Positions 63,882-64,000 of a stretch of 64,000 nucleotides of DNA are shown here, piece after piece. The number at the start of each line of letters is the position of its first letter. Position 1 is the stretch's first letter. Made by a program: the position numbers and the translations under genes. The stretch covers positions 1 to 64,000 of the forward strand of contig NZ_ATWN01000006.1 of the NCBI RefSeq assembly GCF_000421265.1, written 5' to 3'. The stretch is from Thalassospira lucentensis MCCC 1A00383 = DSM 14000 (GTDB taxonomy: Bacteria; Pseudomonadota; Alphaproteobacteria; Rhodospirillales; Thalassospiraceae). A model generated the notes under the pieces. That model made no database searches. It saw only the letters and a program-made list of their open reading frames with translations, and was not told the DNA's origin.

Positions 63882-64000
63882 TTAAGCGGTTTCGCCAAAC
63901 AGTTCGCGGCCAATCAGCATGCGCCGTATTTCACTGGTCCCCGCCCCGATTTCATAAAGCTTGGCATCGCGCAGCAACCGGCCCGTGGGGTATTCGTTGA
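63882..64000 (-). CDS. Isovaleryl-CoA dehydrogenase-like acyl-CoA dehydrogenase, C-terminal end
   Basis: The last 38 codons are seen, reading [20 protein letters not shown] then [18 protein letters not shown] and a TAA stop. The ending [16 protein letters not shown] is very typical of isovaleryl-CoA dehydrogenase (LiuA). The rest of the gene lies right of the window. It is followed on the same strand by the thiolase gene after 26 nt. Confidence 0.8.
   Translation of the reverse strand, partial: NEYPTGRLLRDAKLYEIGAGTSEIRRMLIGRELFGETA

Overview
The window looks like chromosome of a free-living, probably marine, alphaproteobacterium. Protein style (urease/Urt order, PuuD-type urate oxidase, BMP purine transporter, Psp locus, BioMNY) and moderate GC suggest Rhodospirillales, with Thalassospira or a close relative the best guess. 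That assignment is inference, not a database result. Gene packing is tight, with many 1-14 nt overlaps. I saw no rRNA, tRNA, CRISPR array or prophage. The only mobile DNA is a truncated IS5-type transposase at the left edge, next to an AT-richer gap.

Layout. 1-731: IS5 remnant and a low-GC gap. 732-3797: LysR regulator divergent from glutathione-dependent formaldehyde oxidation genes (class III ADH, S-formylglutathione hydrolase). 3897-5829: biotin ECF transporter bioY-bioM-bioN. 6026-6818: SRPBCC/ArsR pair with two matching palindromes. 6984-12168: urease operon ureDABCEFG. 12345-18122: urea ABC transporter urtABCDE with a sigma-54-like promoter. 18478-24144: LysR, Tat-type metallo-hydrolase, urate oxidase puuD, second LysR, acetylpolyamine-type deacetylase. 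24235-26653: soluble chemoreceptor, PAS protein and a small unknown. 26727-37585: BMP-type nucleoside ABC transporter, guanine deaminase, xdhC/B/A and hydroxyisourate hydrolase. 38054-41129: puuE, uraD, allantoicase, ureidoglycolate lyase. 41245-45612: delta-class carbonic anhydrase, HAD phosphatase, TPR lipoprotein, DUF4153 protein. 45758-49158: sdhCDAB. 49499-52775: EEP-family hydrolase and a mesaconyl-CoA hydratase / CoA ester lyase pair. 52957-56545: serine hydrolase, small unknown, exported EndoU nuclease, AAA/DUF4143 ATPase. 56802-60020: psp locus with pspF and a tightly linked unknown. 60041-64000: LysE exporter, acyl-CoA dehydrogenase, beta carbonic anhydrase, thiolase, and the 3' end of an isovaleryl-CoA dehydrogenase-like gene.

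How it works together. About 35 kb (6984-41129) encodes an apparently unbroken purine-to-ammonia route. The BMP ABC transporter imports nucleosides, guanine deaminase gives xanthine, and Xdh gives urate. PuuD, HIU hydrolase and UraD give S-allantoin. PuuE, allantoicase and ureidoglycolate lyase then release glyoxylate and urea. Urease makes ammonia and CO2, while Urt adds external urea. The glyoxylate could enter the malyl-CoA chemistry encoded at 50754-52775, and two carbonic anhydrases handle CO2/bicarbonate. Points most worth a second look are the EndoU nuclease with its downstream small ORF, the delta-class carbonic anhydrase beside the ureide operon, the pspF-linked Cys/His protein, the paired GCAAC palindromes before the SRPBCC/ArsR operon, the sigma-54-like promoters, and hairpins placed between transporter genes.
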